This document shows, one piece after another, positions 6,375 to 14,821 of a DNA stretch of 21,930 nt. Position 1 is the first letter of the stretch. Each line of letters begins with the position of its first letter. The translations under genes were made by a program, and so were the position numbers. The notes under the pieces were generated by a model, which was not told where the DNA came from, ran no database searches, and was given only the letters and a program-made list of their open reading frames with translations. Source of the DNA: Methyloceanibacter sp. (GTDB lineage: Bacteria; Pseudomonadota; Alphaproteobacteria; Rhizobiales; Methyloligellaceae); contig JALHTP010000326.1 in the NCBI GenBank assembly GCA_022865725.1, forward strand, positions 1 to 21,930. Direction: 5' to 3'.

Positions 6375-7846
6375 CGCGCCACCTCCCAAGTGGTAACGAG
6401 TTCGCCGGTCTTCGGGTCCTTGGCGTCTTTTAGAGTGATACCCATGGCTTCAAGCTCGTCGCGGATGCGGTCTGCCTCCTTGAAATTCTTCGCGGCGCGT
6501 GCGGCATTGCGCGCAGCGATCAGCGCATCGGCTTTTGATCTAGTTTCAGATGAAACGTTTGAGAACGCCTGCTTCTGAAGCCAATTGCGATCGTAACGTC
6601 CGATATCGATCCCCAAGAAACTGAGAGAAGCCGCTAGGCTGCCCGCGGCTTGATAGTCAGAGTCTTGAAGCATGGCTCCCGGTGACGCCATTCGGACAGC
6701 CAACTCCGACGCATTGTCACGCGAGACCTTCAGCAGACGATGCAACTCCGTAATCGCTCGGGGCGTATTGAGGTCGTCGTGCAAAGCATCAAGAAACTCC
6801 CTCGATGCGGCAACGCCAGACGTGGGTGATGCAAAGGTCGCAAAACTGCCGAGCGCGATGGCAGCTTGTTCCAGTGCCGTTTGGCTAAAGTCCAATGGCT
6901 GACGATAGTGCGTCATGAGCATGGCAAAGCGAATGACCTCTCCAGGCCACGCGAATCCACGCCAGCCCTCGAGCAACTCGTGCACGGTGACGAAGTTGCC
7001 GGCCGACTTCGCCATCTTCTCCCCCTCCACCTGGAGGAAGCCGTTATGCATCCAGACCTGCGCCATGAGCTTGGTGCCGTGGGCGCAGCGCGATTGGGCG
7101 ATCTCGTTCTCATGATGCGGAAAGACGAGGTCGATGCCGCCGCCATGGATGTCGAAGAGCTCCCCAAGATGCGCCTCGGCCATGGCCGAGCATTCGATGT
7201 GCCAGCCCGGCCGCCCCGGCGCCGCGATGCCGCACGGCGAGGCCCATGACGGCTCGCCCGGCTTCGACGGCTTCCACAGCACAAAGTCCATCGGGTCGCG
7301 CTTATAGGGAGCCACCTCGACGCGGGCGCCGGCGATCATCTCGTCGAGCGAGCGCCCCGAGAGCTTGCCGTAATCGGGCATCGCCGCGACATGGAAGAGC
7401 ACATGGCCCTCCGCCACATAGGCGCAGCCGTTAGCCACCAGGCGCTCGATCATCGCCTTCATCTGCGCGATATGCTCGGTCGCCCGCGGCTCGACACTCG
7501 GATCGAGCGCGCCGAGCGCGGCCATGTCGGCGTGGAACTGCGCCTCGGTCTTCTCGGTGACCCGCCTGATCGCCTCGTTCAGCGGAAGGTCGGGATAGTC
7601 TTGCCCGGCGCGCGCGTTGATCTTGTCGTCGACATCGGTGATGTTGCGGACATAGGTGACGTGCTCGGGCCCATAAAGGTGCCGCAAGAGGCGGTACAGC
7701 ACGTCAAAAACGATCACCGGCCGCGCATTGCCGATATGGGCGAAATCGTAGACCGTCGGCCCGCAGACATACATGCGGACGCGTCCGGCATCGAGCGGCC
7801 GGAAGTCTTCCTTCTTGCGGGTGAGCGTGTTGTAAAGTCTAAGCAC
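6371..7846 (-). CDS. cysS: cysteinyl-tRNA synthetase
   Basis: 491 residues from a GTG at 7846; the family's usual N-terminus (LRLYNTLTRKKEDF) follows directly, which supports this start. It charges tRNA-Cys with cysteine in the cytoplasm. The class I signatures are HIGN at 37-40 and KMAKS at 277-281. The zinc ligands known for the E. coli enzyme are matched with the same spacing by C28, C219, H244 and E248. The C-terminal tRNA-binding part ends KDAKDPKTGELVTTWEVA. Length is slightly above the E. coli enzyme (461). The DNA for residues about 310-435 (6540-6920) is visibly poorer in GC at third codon positions than the flanking DNA, although the protein stays typical. It leads an operon with the small membrane peptide and cimA. 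Confidence 0.96.
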   Translation of the reverse strand: MLRLYNTLTRKKEDFRPLDAGRVRMYVCGPTVYDFAHIGNARPVIVFDVLYRLLRHLYGPEHVTYVRNITDVDDKINARAGQDYPDLPLNEAIRRVTEKTEAQFHADMAALGALDPSVEPRATEHIAQMKAMIERLVANGCAYVAEGHVLFHVAAMPDYGKLSGRSLDEMIAGARVEVAPYKRDPMDFVLWKPSKPGEPSWASPCGIAAPGRPGWHIECSAMAEAHLGELFDIHGGGIDLVFPHHENEIAQSRCAHGTKLMAQVWMHNGFLQVEGEKMAKSAGNFVTVHELLEGWRGFAWPGEVIRFAMLMTHYRQPLDFSQTALEQAAIALGSFATFASPTSGVAASREFLDALHDDLNTPRAITELHRLLKVSRDNASELAVRMASPGAMLQDSDYQAAGSLAASLSFLGIDIGRYDRNWLQKQAFSNVSSETRSKADALIAARNAARAAKNFKEADRIRDELEAMGITLKDAKDPKTGELVTTWEVAR

Positions 7847-7853
7847 GACTGAC

Positions 7854-7870
7854 CAAGCCCCTTCGGCTTG
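7854..7870 (-). promoter_or_regulatory. hairpin over the cysS ribosome-binding region
   Basis: CAAGCC and GGCTTG form a perfect six-base stem with a five-base loop, eight bases upstream of the GTG start of cysS. The only SD-like run, AAGGGG on the minus strand, lies in the loop and 3' arm. This could lower translation initiation, but the stem is short and the case rests on position only. Confidence 0.3.
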
Positions 7871-7940
7871 AGGCCCGCCCTTGCGTTCACGTAACTCTGA
7901 ATGATGGTAAAGGGAGAACGATCCGGGCGAGCTGTTGTTG

Positions 7941-7994
7941 CTACGCCGGAATGATGCCGCAGAAAATCATAAGGATGGGTTGCTTTTGCATCAT
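7941..7994 (-). CDS. possible 17-residue leader peptide ahead of cysS
   Basis: After the likely cysS promoter a short frame runs from tandem ATGs at 7994 to TAG at 7941, encoding MMQKQPILMIFCGIIPA. It has a single cysteine and a hydrophobic middle. No strong SD precedes it, and no attenuator terminator is visible before cysS. It is recorded because it sits alone in a 170-base leader of a Cys-tRNA synthetase operon; it may well be chance. Confidence 0.2.
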   Translation of the reverse strand: MMQKQPILMIFCGIIPA

Positions 7995-8004
7995 CTTGGG
8001 ACTG

Positions 8005-8033
8005 CTTATGGCGGTAATTGCCGGAAGCGTCAA
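8005..8033 (-). promoter_or_regulatory. promoter of the cysS operon
   Basis: Minus strand TTGACG (8028-8033), a 17-base spacer and CATAAG (8005-8010). This is a good match to alphaproteobacterial housekeeping promoters. Transcription would start near 7998, giving a leader of about 150 bases before cysS. Confidence 0.6.
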
Positions 8034-8057
8034 GCAAGCCATCTTATTCATGCCTCA

Positions 8058-8085
8058 TTGACCCCGGAATCTAGCCGGGCATAAT
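8058..8085 (+). promoter_or_regulatory. promoter of the DUF2865 gene, with a palindrome in the spacer
   Basis: TTGACC (8058-8063), a 16-base spacer and CATAAT (8080-8085). Transcription would start near 8092. The spacer region holds the inverted repeat CCCGG (8063-8067) and CCGGG (8075-8079), seven bases apart, a plausible operator. It is back to back with the cysS promoter; the two -35 boxes are 24 bases apart. Confidence 0.6.
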
Positions 8086-8120
8086 GCGGTCGGGTGTCCC
8101 TCGGGGATTGGGAAACAATC

Positions 8121-9377
8121 GTGAGCGTCTGTGGTGATTTTTGGCGCGGTGTTGCGTCGTCCATGCGGCTGATCGGCGGCCCTCGCCTTGGCGTGCTCGC
8201 CCTCTTCGGCGCGGCGGTCCTAGGCGGCGCGGGTCTCGGCCTGGCGCAAGGCGTGAGCGACCAGCAGATGCGCTGCATGCAGTTGCAGCAGGACCTCGCC
8301 TCGGCGCAAGGCGGCGGGGCCAGCCGCGAGGATGTTGGCCGCATCGACCAACAGATCGCCCAGGCCGACCGCGTGTTCCAGGGCACCCAGGCGTCCATGG
8401 AGGACGCCGGCTGCTTCGAGAGCTTCTTCATCTTCGGCCGCGGCCTCGTCCGCAGCCCGAAATGCCTCAAGATGAACGACCGCGTCGAGGACTCGCGCCG
8501 CCAGCTAACCCAGCTCCAGCAGCAGCGCCAAGCGATCACGGGCGGCGGCGGGAACCGGCGGCGGCAGGCCGAGCTCCGGGATGCCCTTGCCCGCAGCGGC
8601 TGCGGTGGGCAGCCCCCTGCGCAAAAAAAGCGGGGCGGCGGGTTGTTCGACTTCTTCGGCGGCGGACAAGAGGCCGAGGAAGAGCAGCAGACCCCCGTCT
8701 ATCGCAGCATCGATTCGAACGGCCGCTACCGGTCGGTGTGCGTGAGACTCTGCGACGGCTTCTTCTATCCGATCCATTATTCCACCTATGGCAGCCTGCT
8801 CGGGCAGGATGCGCAGCTCTGCCAGTCGAACTGCGCGGCGCCGGCCGAGCTCTATGTCTATCGGAACCCGGGCCAGGAGATCGAGCAGGCCGTGTCGCTG
8901 AACGGCTCGGCCTATATGGATCTCCCGGTTGCCTTGCGTTACCGCAAGGAATTCGTGAACGGCTGTTCCTGCAAGCAGGCCGAATACAATCCGACCGAGA
9001 TCGAATCGGCCAACAAGCGGGCCGAAGCCGACGCCGCGGCCAAGCCCGTAAAGGGCAAAGGCAAAGCGGCCGCGAAAGCCCCTGCCCCGGCTGCTGTCCC
9101 TGCCCCCCAGGCCGCCGCGCCTGCGGGAGCGGCGGGCGGTCAGCCGCAGCTCGATCCCGGCGCCACCGGAAGCAACGACAAGGCGGCAGCCGCCGCGCCC
9201 GCGGCGCCCCCGCCAGTGCCCGCGGCGCAGAAGCCTCCTGCGCCTCCCGCCGCCGCTGCCGCGCCGCCGCCCGCGCCGACCCCGCCAGCTTCAGCCTCGG
9301 CAGCCCCGCCCGCGCAGGGGCAATCGACCGTCATCAAGAAGGCGCCCAAGCCGCCGGTTGCTCCGCCCGCGCAATAA
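8121..9377 (+). CDS. secreted DUF2865 domain protein with Ala/Pro-rich tail
   Basis: About 418 residues from GTG 8121, which has GGGGATTGGGAA just upstream. Other in-frame starts are GTG 8094 (only two bases after the likely transcription start) and ATG 8163 (no SD), so the start is uncertain. The segment LGVLALFGAAVLGGAGLGLAQ after the ATG at 8163 is a signal peptide or anchor. A Gln-rich helical region with several cysteines follows (MRCMQLQQDLAS; RQLTQLQQQRQAI). The DUF2865 core runs at about 8700-8975: YRSVCVRLCDGFFYPIHYST, then CQSNC, LYVYRNPGQE and EFVNGCSC. The last 120 residues are almost only Ala, Pro and Lys, ending in IKKAPKPPVAPPAQ. DUF2865 is common in Rhizobiales envelopes; its role is unknown. 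The stop is seven bases from the end of gltX on the other strand. Confidence 0.85.
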   Translation: MSVCGDFWRGVASSMRLIGGPRLGVLALFGAAVLGGAGLGLAQGVSDQQMRCMQLQQDLASAQGGGASREDVGRIDQQIAQADRVFQGTQASMEDAGCFESFFIFGRGLVRSPKCLKMNDRVEDSRRQLTQLQQQRQAITGGGGNRRRQAELRDALARSGCGGQPPAQKKRGGGLFDFFGGGQEAEEEQQTPVYRSIDSNGRYRSVCVRLCDGFFYPIHYSTYGSLLGQDAQLCQSNCAAPAELYVYRNPGQEIEQAVSLNGSAYMDLPVALRYRKEFVNGCSCKQAEYNPTEIESANKRAEADAAAKPVKGKGKAAAKAPAPAAVPAPQAAAPAGAAGGQPQLDPGATGSNDKAAAAAPAAPPPVPAAQKPPAPPAAAAAPPPAPTPPASASAAPPAQGQSTVIKKAPKPPVAPPAQ

Positions 9378-9384
9378 TTTCAGT

Positions 9385-10722
9385 CTAGGCGAGCTTGCCT
9401 TCGAGCCTTGCCGCCGCGCGCGCACGCCCGATCAGCGGCAAGAGGTGCTTGAGCTCGGGCCCATGCTCGCGGCCGGTGAGCGCAAGACGGAGCGGCGCAA
9501 AGAGAGCCTTGCCCTTGGCGCCGGTCGCCTCCTTGACGGCTGAAGACCAGGCCGGCCATGTCGCCTCGGCCCACGGTTCGGCCGGCAGCAGCCCTGCCGC
9601 CGCACGGCAAAGATCGCGGTTCTCGATCACGGGCTCCAGCGGACCTGTCACGACGCTCCACCAGAGCGTCGCATCGGCAAGCACCGCGAGATTGCCGCGC
9701 ACCGCCTCCCAGAAATCTTCCCCGCCATCGACGCCGATGGCGCGGAGCCGCTTCTCCACGGCGCTGAAGGGCAGCATGTGCAGGAGCTTTGCATTGAGGA
9801 GACGAAGCTCGTTGGGGTCGAACCGCGCCGGCGCCCGCGACAGCTTGGCGAAATCGAACGCGCGTACGAGCTCGTCGAGGTTTGCATGCGGCACGACGGG
9901 GTCTGAGGTCCCAATCACCGCCGCGTAGCTCGCCACCGCCAGCGCCTCGATCCCCTCCTCGCGCAAGGAAGCGATGGAGAGCGTCCGGTCGCGCTTGGAG
10001 AGCGCCTGGCCCTCGGCCCCAACCAGGAGATTGTGATGGCCGAAGGCGGGAGGCGTCGCGGCAAGCGCCTCGAACAGCTGGATCTGCGGCGCCGTGTTGG
10101 CCACATGGTCCTCGCCGCGGATGACATGGGTGATGCCGAGGTCGATATCGTCGACAACGCTCGGCATGGTGTAGAGATAGGTGCCGTCTTCCCTGACCAG
10201 CACCGGGTCCGACAGCGAGGCGGCATCGACATGCTGGCGCCCGCGCACGAGGTCGTCCCAGACGACATCGCGCTGCTCGAGCAGAAAGCGCCAATGCGGC
10301 TTGCGTCCCTCCTTCTCAAGGCTCGCGCGGTCATCGGCGGTCAGCTTCAAGGCGGCTCGGTCATAGACCGGCGGCTTGCCGCGGGCGAGCTGGCGCTTCC
10401 GCTTCAGTTCGAGCTCCTCCGGCGTCTCGTAAGCGGGATAGAGCCGCCCGCTCGCTTTCAGTCTGGTGACGGCATCGGCATAAAGGTCGAAACGGTCCGA
10501 CTGGCGCACTTTCTCGGCCCACTCGACGCCGAGCCAGGAAAGATCCTCCTCGATGCCGCGCGCGAATTCTTCCGTCGAACGCTCCTGGTCGGTGTCGTCG
10601 AGGCGGAAGATGAGGCGCCCGCCTGCCCTCCGCGCGAACAGGAAGTTGAACATGGCGGTGCGGATATTGCCGGCATGAATCCGGCCCGTCGGGCTCGGCG
10701 CAAATCTTACCGTGACGCTCAT
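9385..10722 (-). CDS. gltX: glutamyl-tRNA synthetase (alphaproteobacterial second type)
   Basis: 445 residues, ATG 10722. It joins glutamate to tRNA in the cytoplasm. Class I signatures are seen as APSPTGRIHAGNIRTA with IHAGN at 15-19 (in place of the usual HIGH/HLGG form) and ALSKRD at 240-245. RGEDHVANTAPQ at 202-213 is also typical. The HAGN form marks the second GltX of many alphaproteobacteria, which keep two copies; in some species such enzymes charge tRNA-Gln for later amidation. Whether this copy is the discriminating one cannot be told here, since the other copy is outside the window. The start lies three bases after the nadE stop, so the two are surely cotranscribed. Confidence 0.94.
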   Translation of the reverse strand: MSVTVRFAPSPTGRIHAGNIRTAMFNFLFARRAGGRLIFRLDDTDQERSTEEFARGIEEDLSWLGVEWAEKVRQSDRFDLYADAVTRLKASGRLYPAYETPEELELKRKRQLARGKPPVYDRAALKLTADDRASLEKEGRKPHWRFLLEQRDVVWDDLVRGRQHVDAASLSDPVLVREDGTYLYTMPSVVDDIDLGITHVIRGEDHVANTAPQIQLFEALAATPPAFGHHNLLVGAEGQALSKRDRTLSIASLREEGIEALAVASYAAVIGTSDPVVPHANLDELVRAFDFAKLSRAPARFDPNELRLLNAKLLHMLPFSAVEKRLRAIGVDGGEDFWEAVRGNLAVLADATLWWSVVTGPLEPVIENRDLCRAAAGLLPAEPWAEATWPAWSSAVKEATGAKGKALFAPLRLALTGREHGPELKHLLPLIGRARAAARLEGKLA

Positions 10723-10725
10723 CGC

Positions 10726-12399
10726 CTAGAGCTTCTCGCGGAATTTGTTGGTGATGGGATAACGGCGGTCGCGGCCGAAATTCTTGGCGGTGATCTTCAC
10801 CCCCGGCGCCGCCTGCCGCCTTTTATACTCGGCAAGATAGAGCATGCGCTCGACCTTCTTGACGAGTTCAGGCGCGTGCCCGCGCGCGACGATCTCGGGC
10901 AGCGGCAGCTCGAGCTCGACCAGGCAATTCAGAATATCGTCGAGCACGTCGTAAGGCGGCAGCGTGTCCTGATCGCGCTGGCCCGGCTTCAGCTCGGCGG
11001 TCGGCGCCTTGGTCAACACATTCGGAGGGATGACGATGCCTTCCGGCCCGAGGCAGCTCTTGGGCCGCGCCGCATTGCGGTAGCGGGCAAGCGCGTAGAC
11101 CTGGCCCTTATAGAGGTCCTTGATCGGGTTGAACCCGCCATTCATGTCGCCATAGATCGTCGCATAGCCAACCGAGACTTCCGATTTGTTGCCGGTGGTG
11201 AGCACCATCGCTCCGAATTTGTTGGAGAGCGCCATCAGCAGCGTGCCCCGCGCGCGCGACTGGAGATTCTCTTCCGTCGCATCGGGCGTTGTCCCCGCGA
11301 ACACTTTGCTCAGGCTCCCGGTCAGTCCGTCCACCGCTGCATGGATCGGCATGATGTCGTAGCGCACCCCGAGGGCTTCCGCGGCGGCGGCCGCATCCGC
11401 CAAGCTTTCATTGCTGGTGAAGCTGTAAGGCAGCATGACGCAATGCACGCGCTTGGCCCCTAGCGCATCGACGGCCATCGCCGCGCAAAGTGCGGAGTCG
11501 ATGCCGCCGGAGAGCCCGAGCACCACGCCCGGGAAGCCGTTCTTCTCCACATAGTCGCGCAAGCCCGTGACGCAAGCGAGGTAGTTCGCGGCGTCCCCCT
11601 CCTCGATCTCGGCAATGAGGCCGGGCAGGCAGCGCCAATGTCCGTTCTCGCGCCGCCATTCGGTGATGCCGAGCGCTTCTTCCCAGGCCGGCAGCTGCAC
11701 CGCCAGCGTCGCATCGGCGTTGAGCACGAACGACGCGCCGTCGAAGACGAGCTCGTCCTGGCCGCCCACCTGATTGACGTAAGCGAGCGGCAGGCGCGTT
11801 TCCGCCACGCGCGTCTCGGCGACGCCGTAACGCACGTCCCGCTTGTCGATCCAATAGGGCGAGCCGTTGGGAACGATCAGAAGCTCCGCGCCCTTCTCGG
11901 CAAGCGCACCGCAGACCTCTTCGCTCCAAATATCCTCGCAGACGGGGACGCCGACCCGCAAACCCCGTATGTCGATCGGCGCGGGCAGCGGGCCCGGCGC
12001 GAACACCCGCTTCTCGTCGAACACGCCGTAATTCGGCAGGTTATTCTTGAAGCGGAGCGCCTCGATGCGTCCTCGATCCAAGAGAGCCTGAGCGTTGTAG
12101 ACGAAGGGCCCGTCGGCGAACGGCAGACCCATAAGCACGGCGGGACCGCCGTCCTTGGTATCGCGGGCAAGCGCCTCCAAGGCCTCCTGCGCAGCCTTCT
12201 GCAAAGCGGGCTTCAGCACCAGATCCTCGATCGGGTAGCCGGTGAGGTAAAGTTCGGTAAAGACGATGATGTCGGCGCCCACTTCAGCCGCGCGCGCGCG
12301 CGCCTCGCGCGCCTTCCTCAGATTGCCGTCGATATCGCCGACGACGGGATTGAGCTGCGCGAGAGCGAGCGTGAAGTTGTCCTTGATCGTAGGGGCCAT
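10726..12399 (-). CDS. nadE: glutamine-dependent NAD+ synthetase
   Basis: 557 residues, ATG 12399 with AAGG about eight bases upstream. It makes NAD+ from nicotinate adenine dinucleotide using ATP and glutamine-derived ammonia. The N-terminal nitrilase-like glutaminase domain (about 8-265) shows the triad E49, K118 and C154 (in VFTELYLTGYP, RFKNNLPNYG and VPVCEDIW). The C-terminal synthetase domain has the ATP pyrophosphatase loop LGLSGGIDSAL at 294-304, and later TTGNKSEVSVGYATIYGDM and a basic C-terminus. Size agrees with the two-domain bacterial NadE. It is the first gene of a pair with gltX and is divergent from the broken methyltransferase gene with 68 bases between the starts. Confidence 0.96.
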   Translation of the reverse strand: MAPTIKDNFTLALAQLNPVVGDIDGNLRKAREARARAAEVGADIIVFTELYLTGYPIEDLVLKPALQKAAQEALEALARDTKDGGPAVLMGLPFADGPFVYNAQALLDRGRIEALRFKNNLPNYGVFDEKRVFAPGPLPAPIDIRGLRVGVPVCEDIWSEEVCGALAEKGAELLIVPNGSPYWIDKRDVRYGVAETRVAETRLPLAYVNQVGGQDELVFDGASFVLNADATLAVQLPAWEEALGITEWRRENGHWRCLPGLIAEIEEGDAANYLACVTGLRDYVEKNGFPGVVLGLSGGIDSALCAAMAVDALGAKRVHCVMLPYSFTSNESLADAAAAAEALGVRYDIMPIHAAVDGLTGSLSKVFAGTTPDATEENLQSRARGTLLMALSNKFGAMVLTTGNKSEVSVGYATIYGDMNGGFNPIKDLYKGQVYALARYRNAARPKSCLGPEGIVIPPNVLTKAPTAELKPGQRDQDTLPPYDVLDDILNCLVELELPLPEIVARGHAPELVKKVERMLYLAEYKRRQAAPGVKITAKNFGRDRRYPITNKFREKL

Positions 12400-12467
12400 T
12401 GGTTAGACCTTAGCGGCGCGGCTAACACACGGGCAAGATTGTAGCGGATGAGTCAAGCCGAGGGATC

Positions 12468-13297
12468 ATGACGCCGACAGAACCCACACGCGACGAGAGC
12501 CATTTCGCCTTTGGTGAGAACTGGGCGGATTTCGCCAAAGGCATCGACGAGCCAGCCATTGCCGAGGCCGAGGCAGGACTCCTAAAGCTTATCGATAGAA
12601 ACGACATGGCCGGCGCTAGCTTCCTCGACATCGGCTGCGGTTCAGGCCTCCACGCCTGGCCGCAATCCGGCTCGGTGCGAGCCGAGTCATTGCCCTCGAC
12701 ATCGATGCTGATGCCGTGGCAACCGCGACTTCTGTCCTCACCCACCACGCCGCCGGACAGGCATGGGCCGTCCGCAGACAGAGTATCTTGCAGGCCAGAC
12801 CGGACATGGGTTCGTTCAATATCGTCTATTCCTGGGGCGTTCTGCATCACACCGGCGACCTGAGCCTCGCCATACGCAACGCGACCGCCTTGGTGGCGCC
12901 GGGCGGCCTGTTCGTGTGCGCGCTTTACCGCCGCACTCTGCTCGATCCGCTCTGGATCAAGGAAAAGCGGTGGTACGCCTCCGCCTCGCCCCAGGCGCAG
13001 GCGAGAATGCACGCACTCTATCGCGGAGCCTTGCGGCTCGGATTGCTCGCCGCCGGGCGCAGCTACAGCGCCCACGAGCTTGGCTATAAGAGCCGGCGAG
13101 GAATGAGTCTCAATCACGACATTCACGACTGGCTAGGTGGCTATCCGTACGAGTCGATTTCATCGGAAGAAGTCGCGCGGGTGTTGGCAAGTCTCGGCTT
13201 CGAGCCTGTCAGAAGCTTCACCCGCAAGACGGCTGTTGGACTGCTCGGGTCGGGCTGCGACGAATATGTCTTCAGACGTGTGACTGAGGCGCCCTGA
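12468..13297 (+). pseudogene. class I SAM-dependent methyltransferase, split by a one-base deletion
   Basis: The first frame starts at ATG 12468 (GAGGG in front) and runs HFAFGENWADFAK to the SAM-binding motif LDIGCGSG at 53-60, then LHA. After 12654-12656 the family sequence continues in another frame: LAAIRLGASRVIALDIDADA, then GSFNIVYSWGVLHHTGDLSL and VAPGGLFVCALYRR, to the stop at 13297. One extra C in the run GCCTGGCC would restore a single protein of about 276 residues. As written, the first frame goes on to a stop at 12861-12863 with no family resemblance after residue 63, and the second part has no proper start. It is either a real recent mutation or a sequencing error. The substrate is unknown; the fold is that of small-molecule methyltransferases (UbiG-like group). 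Confidence 0.85.
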
Positions 13298-13300
13298 CGC

Positions 13301-14692
13301 CTATTCGCCGGCGGCCATCGAGATCTCGGGCTCAGGCCGCCCTTCCCGCTCGCGCTTCAGCCTCTCGGCCACGATGAAGGCGAGCTCGAGCGACTGATCG
13401 GCGTTGAGCCTTGGGTCGCAATGGGTGTGGTAGCGGTCCGACAGATCGGTCTCGGTGACGGCCTTGGCGCCGCCCACGCATTCGGTCACGTTCTGCCCGG
13501 TCATCTCGACATGAATGCCGCCCGCGTGGGTTCCTTCGCTCCGGTGGACGTCGAAGAACGTCTCCACCTCCGCGAGGATGAGATCGAACGGCCGCGTCTT
13601 GTAGCCGCTTCCCGCCTTGATGGTATTGCCGTGCATGGGATCGCAGGCCCAGACCACACTCTTGCCTTCCCGCTTCACGGCGCGGATCAGAGCCGGCAAA
13701 TGCTTGCCGACCTTGTCGGCGCCGAAGCGGCAAATGAGCGTGAGCCGGCCCGGCTCGTTTTGCGGGTTGAGCACGTCGATCAGCGTAAGCAGCGCCTCGG
13801 GCGCCAGGTTCGGGCCAATCTTGGCGCCGACCGGATTCTTGATGCCGCGCAGATATTCGATATGGGCGTGGTCGAGCTGGCGGGTACGGTCGCCGGCCCA
13901 GAGGAAATGCCCCGAGGTCGCGTACCAGTCGCCCGACGTCGAATCGACGCGCGTGAAAGCCTGCTCGTAGCCGAGCAGCAGCGCCTCGTGGCTCGTATAG
14001 AAGCTCGTGGTGCGAAGCTGCGGGACATTGTCGGGCGTGAGCCCGATGGCGCGCATGAAGCGCAAGGTCTCGGCGATGTGCTCGGCGACCTCCTCGTAGC
14101 GGTGTCCGGCCGGGCTGTCCTTGACGAAGCCCAGGTTCCAGCGATGCACATGGTCGAGATTGGCATAGCCGCCTTGCGCGAAGGCGCGGAGCAGATTGAG
14201 CGTGGCGGCGGACTGCCGATAAGCCATCAGCATGCGCTGCGGATCGGCGACGCGCGCGGCCTCGGTGAACTCGATGCCGTTGATGATGTCGCCGCGATAG
14301 CTCGGCAGCTCCATGCCGCCTTGTGTCTCGGTCGCGGTCGAGCGCGGCTTGGCGAACTGGCCGGCGATGCGGCCGAGCTTCACCACCGGCGAGCCGCCGG
14401 CATAGGTCAACACGACCGCCATTTGCAGGAACACGCGGAAGAAGTCGCGGATGGAGTCGGCGCGGTGCTCGGCGAAGCTCTCGGCGCAATCACCGCCTTG
14501 CAGCAGAAAGGCCTCGCCCGCGGCCACGCGGGCAAGCTTCGCCTTGAGCTCGCGCGCCTCGCCCGCGAACACGAGCGGCGGGAAGGTCGCAAGCTGCTTC
14601 TCGACCTCGTTGAGCGCGGTCACGCTCGGGTAGAGCGGGATCTGCTCGATCGGCCTCGAGCGCCAGCTGTCTGGGCTCCAACGCGGTGCCAT
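13301..14692 (-). CDS. aroF: class II DAHP synthase (3-deoxy-7-phosphoheptulonate synthase)
   Basis: 463 residues, ATG 14692 with AAGGAGAG about nine bases upstream. It condenses phosphoenolpyruvate and erythrose 4-phosphate, the first step of the shikimate pathway. It is the plant-like class II (AroAII) type, unrelated in sequence to E. coli AroF/G/H. Metal-site motifs are visible: GGDCAESF with C69, DPMHGNTIKAGSGYKTR, HVEMTGQNVTECVGG and THCDPRLN. The N-terminus WSPDSWRSRPIEQIPLYP is typical of the class. No separate regulatory domain is present. The stop is three bases from the end of the broken methyltransferase gene. A TATATA at 14721 may be its -10 box, but no -35 is evident. Gene symbol use varies for this class. 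Confidence 0.95.
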   Translation of the reverse strand: MAPRWSPDSWRSRPIEQIPLYPSVTALNEVEKQLATFPPLVFAGEARELKAKLARVAAGEAFLLQGGDCAESFAEHRADSIRDFFRVFLQMAVVLTYAGGSPVVKLGRIAGQFAKPRSTATETQGGMELPSYRGDIINGIEFTEAARVADPQRMLMAYRQSAATLNLLRAFAQGGYANLDHVHRWNLGFVKDSPAGHRYEEVAEHIAETLRFMRAIGLTPDNVPQLRTTSFYTSHEALLLGYEQAFTRVDSTSGDWYATSGHFLWAGDRTRQLDHAHIEYLRGIKNPVGAKIGPNLAPEALLTLIDVLNPQNEPGRLTLICRFGADKVGKHLPALIRAVKREGKSVVWACDPMHGNTIKAGSGYKTRPFDLILAEVETFFDVHRSEGTHAGGIHVEMTGQNVTECVGGAKAVTETDLSDRYHTHCDPRLNADQSLELAFIVAERLKREREGRPEPEISMAAGE

Positions 14693-14720
14693 TGAAAAGC
14701 TCTCCTTAAAAAGTCAACGC

Positions 14721-14726
14721 TATATA
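14721..14726 (-). promoter_or_regulatory. possible -10 box of the DAHP synthase gene
   Basis: TATATA, 29 bases upstream of the ATG, would give a 20-odd-base leader containing AAGGAGAG. The expected -35 position (TAGCCA) is a poor match. The surrounding 11-mer also occurs at 1006-1016. Confidence 0.25.
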
Positions 14727-14821
14727 GGCGATCGGCGGAACCCTGGCTAGGCGCCCGCGCGATTGCCTCCTCGCTCAAGAGCGTGCCACATATCCGTTAA
14801 GAGCCTGGAAGGGGAGCCGAT

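Noticed and set aside
7714..8037. Minus-strand frame of 107 codons across the start of cysS
   Set aside because: Begins at a weak start inside the promoter, has no family features and runs into cysS in the wrong frame.
8141..9388. Second plus-strand frame of 415 codons inside the DUF2865 gene
   Set aside because: Arg/Pro-rich shadow in another frame; the DUF2865 frame holds the conserved motifs.
10033..11463. Plus-strand open frame of 476 codons opposite gltX and nadE
   Set aside because: Spans two well-supported genes in antisense and has shadow-type composition.
12438..12443. TACAAT on the minus strand as a nadE promoter -10
   Set aside because: No -35 at a usable distance (TTGACT is only seven bases away), so it was not called.
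12654..12656. Programmed frameshift in the methyltransferase
   Set aside because: No slippery heptamer or downstream stimulator is evident, and a break inside the SAM-binding domain would be an odd place for recoding.
13421..14695. Plus-strand open frame of 424 codons opposite the DAHP synthase gene
   Set aside because: Shadow of a strongly supported enzyme gene.
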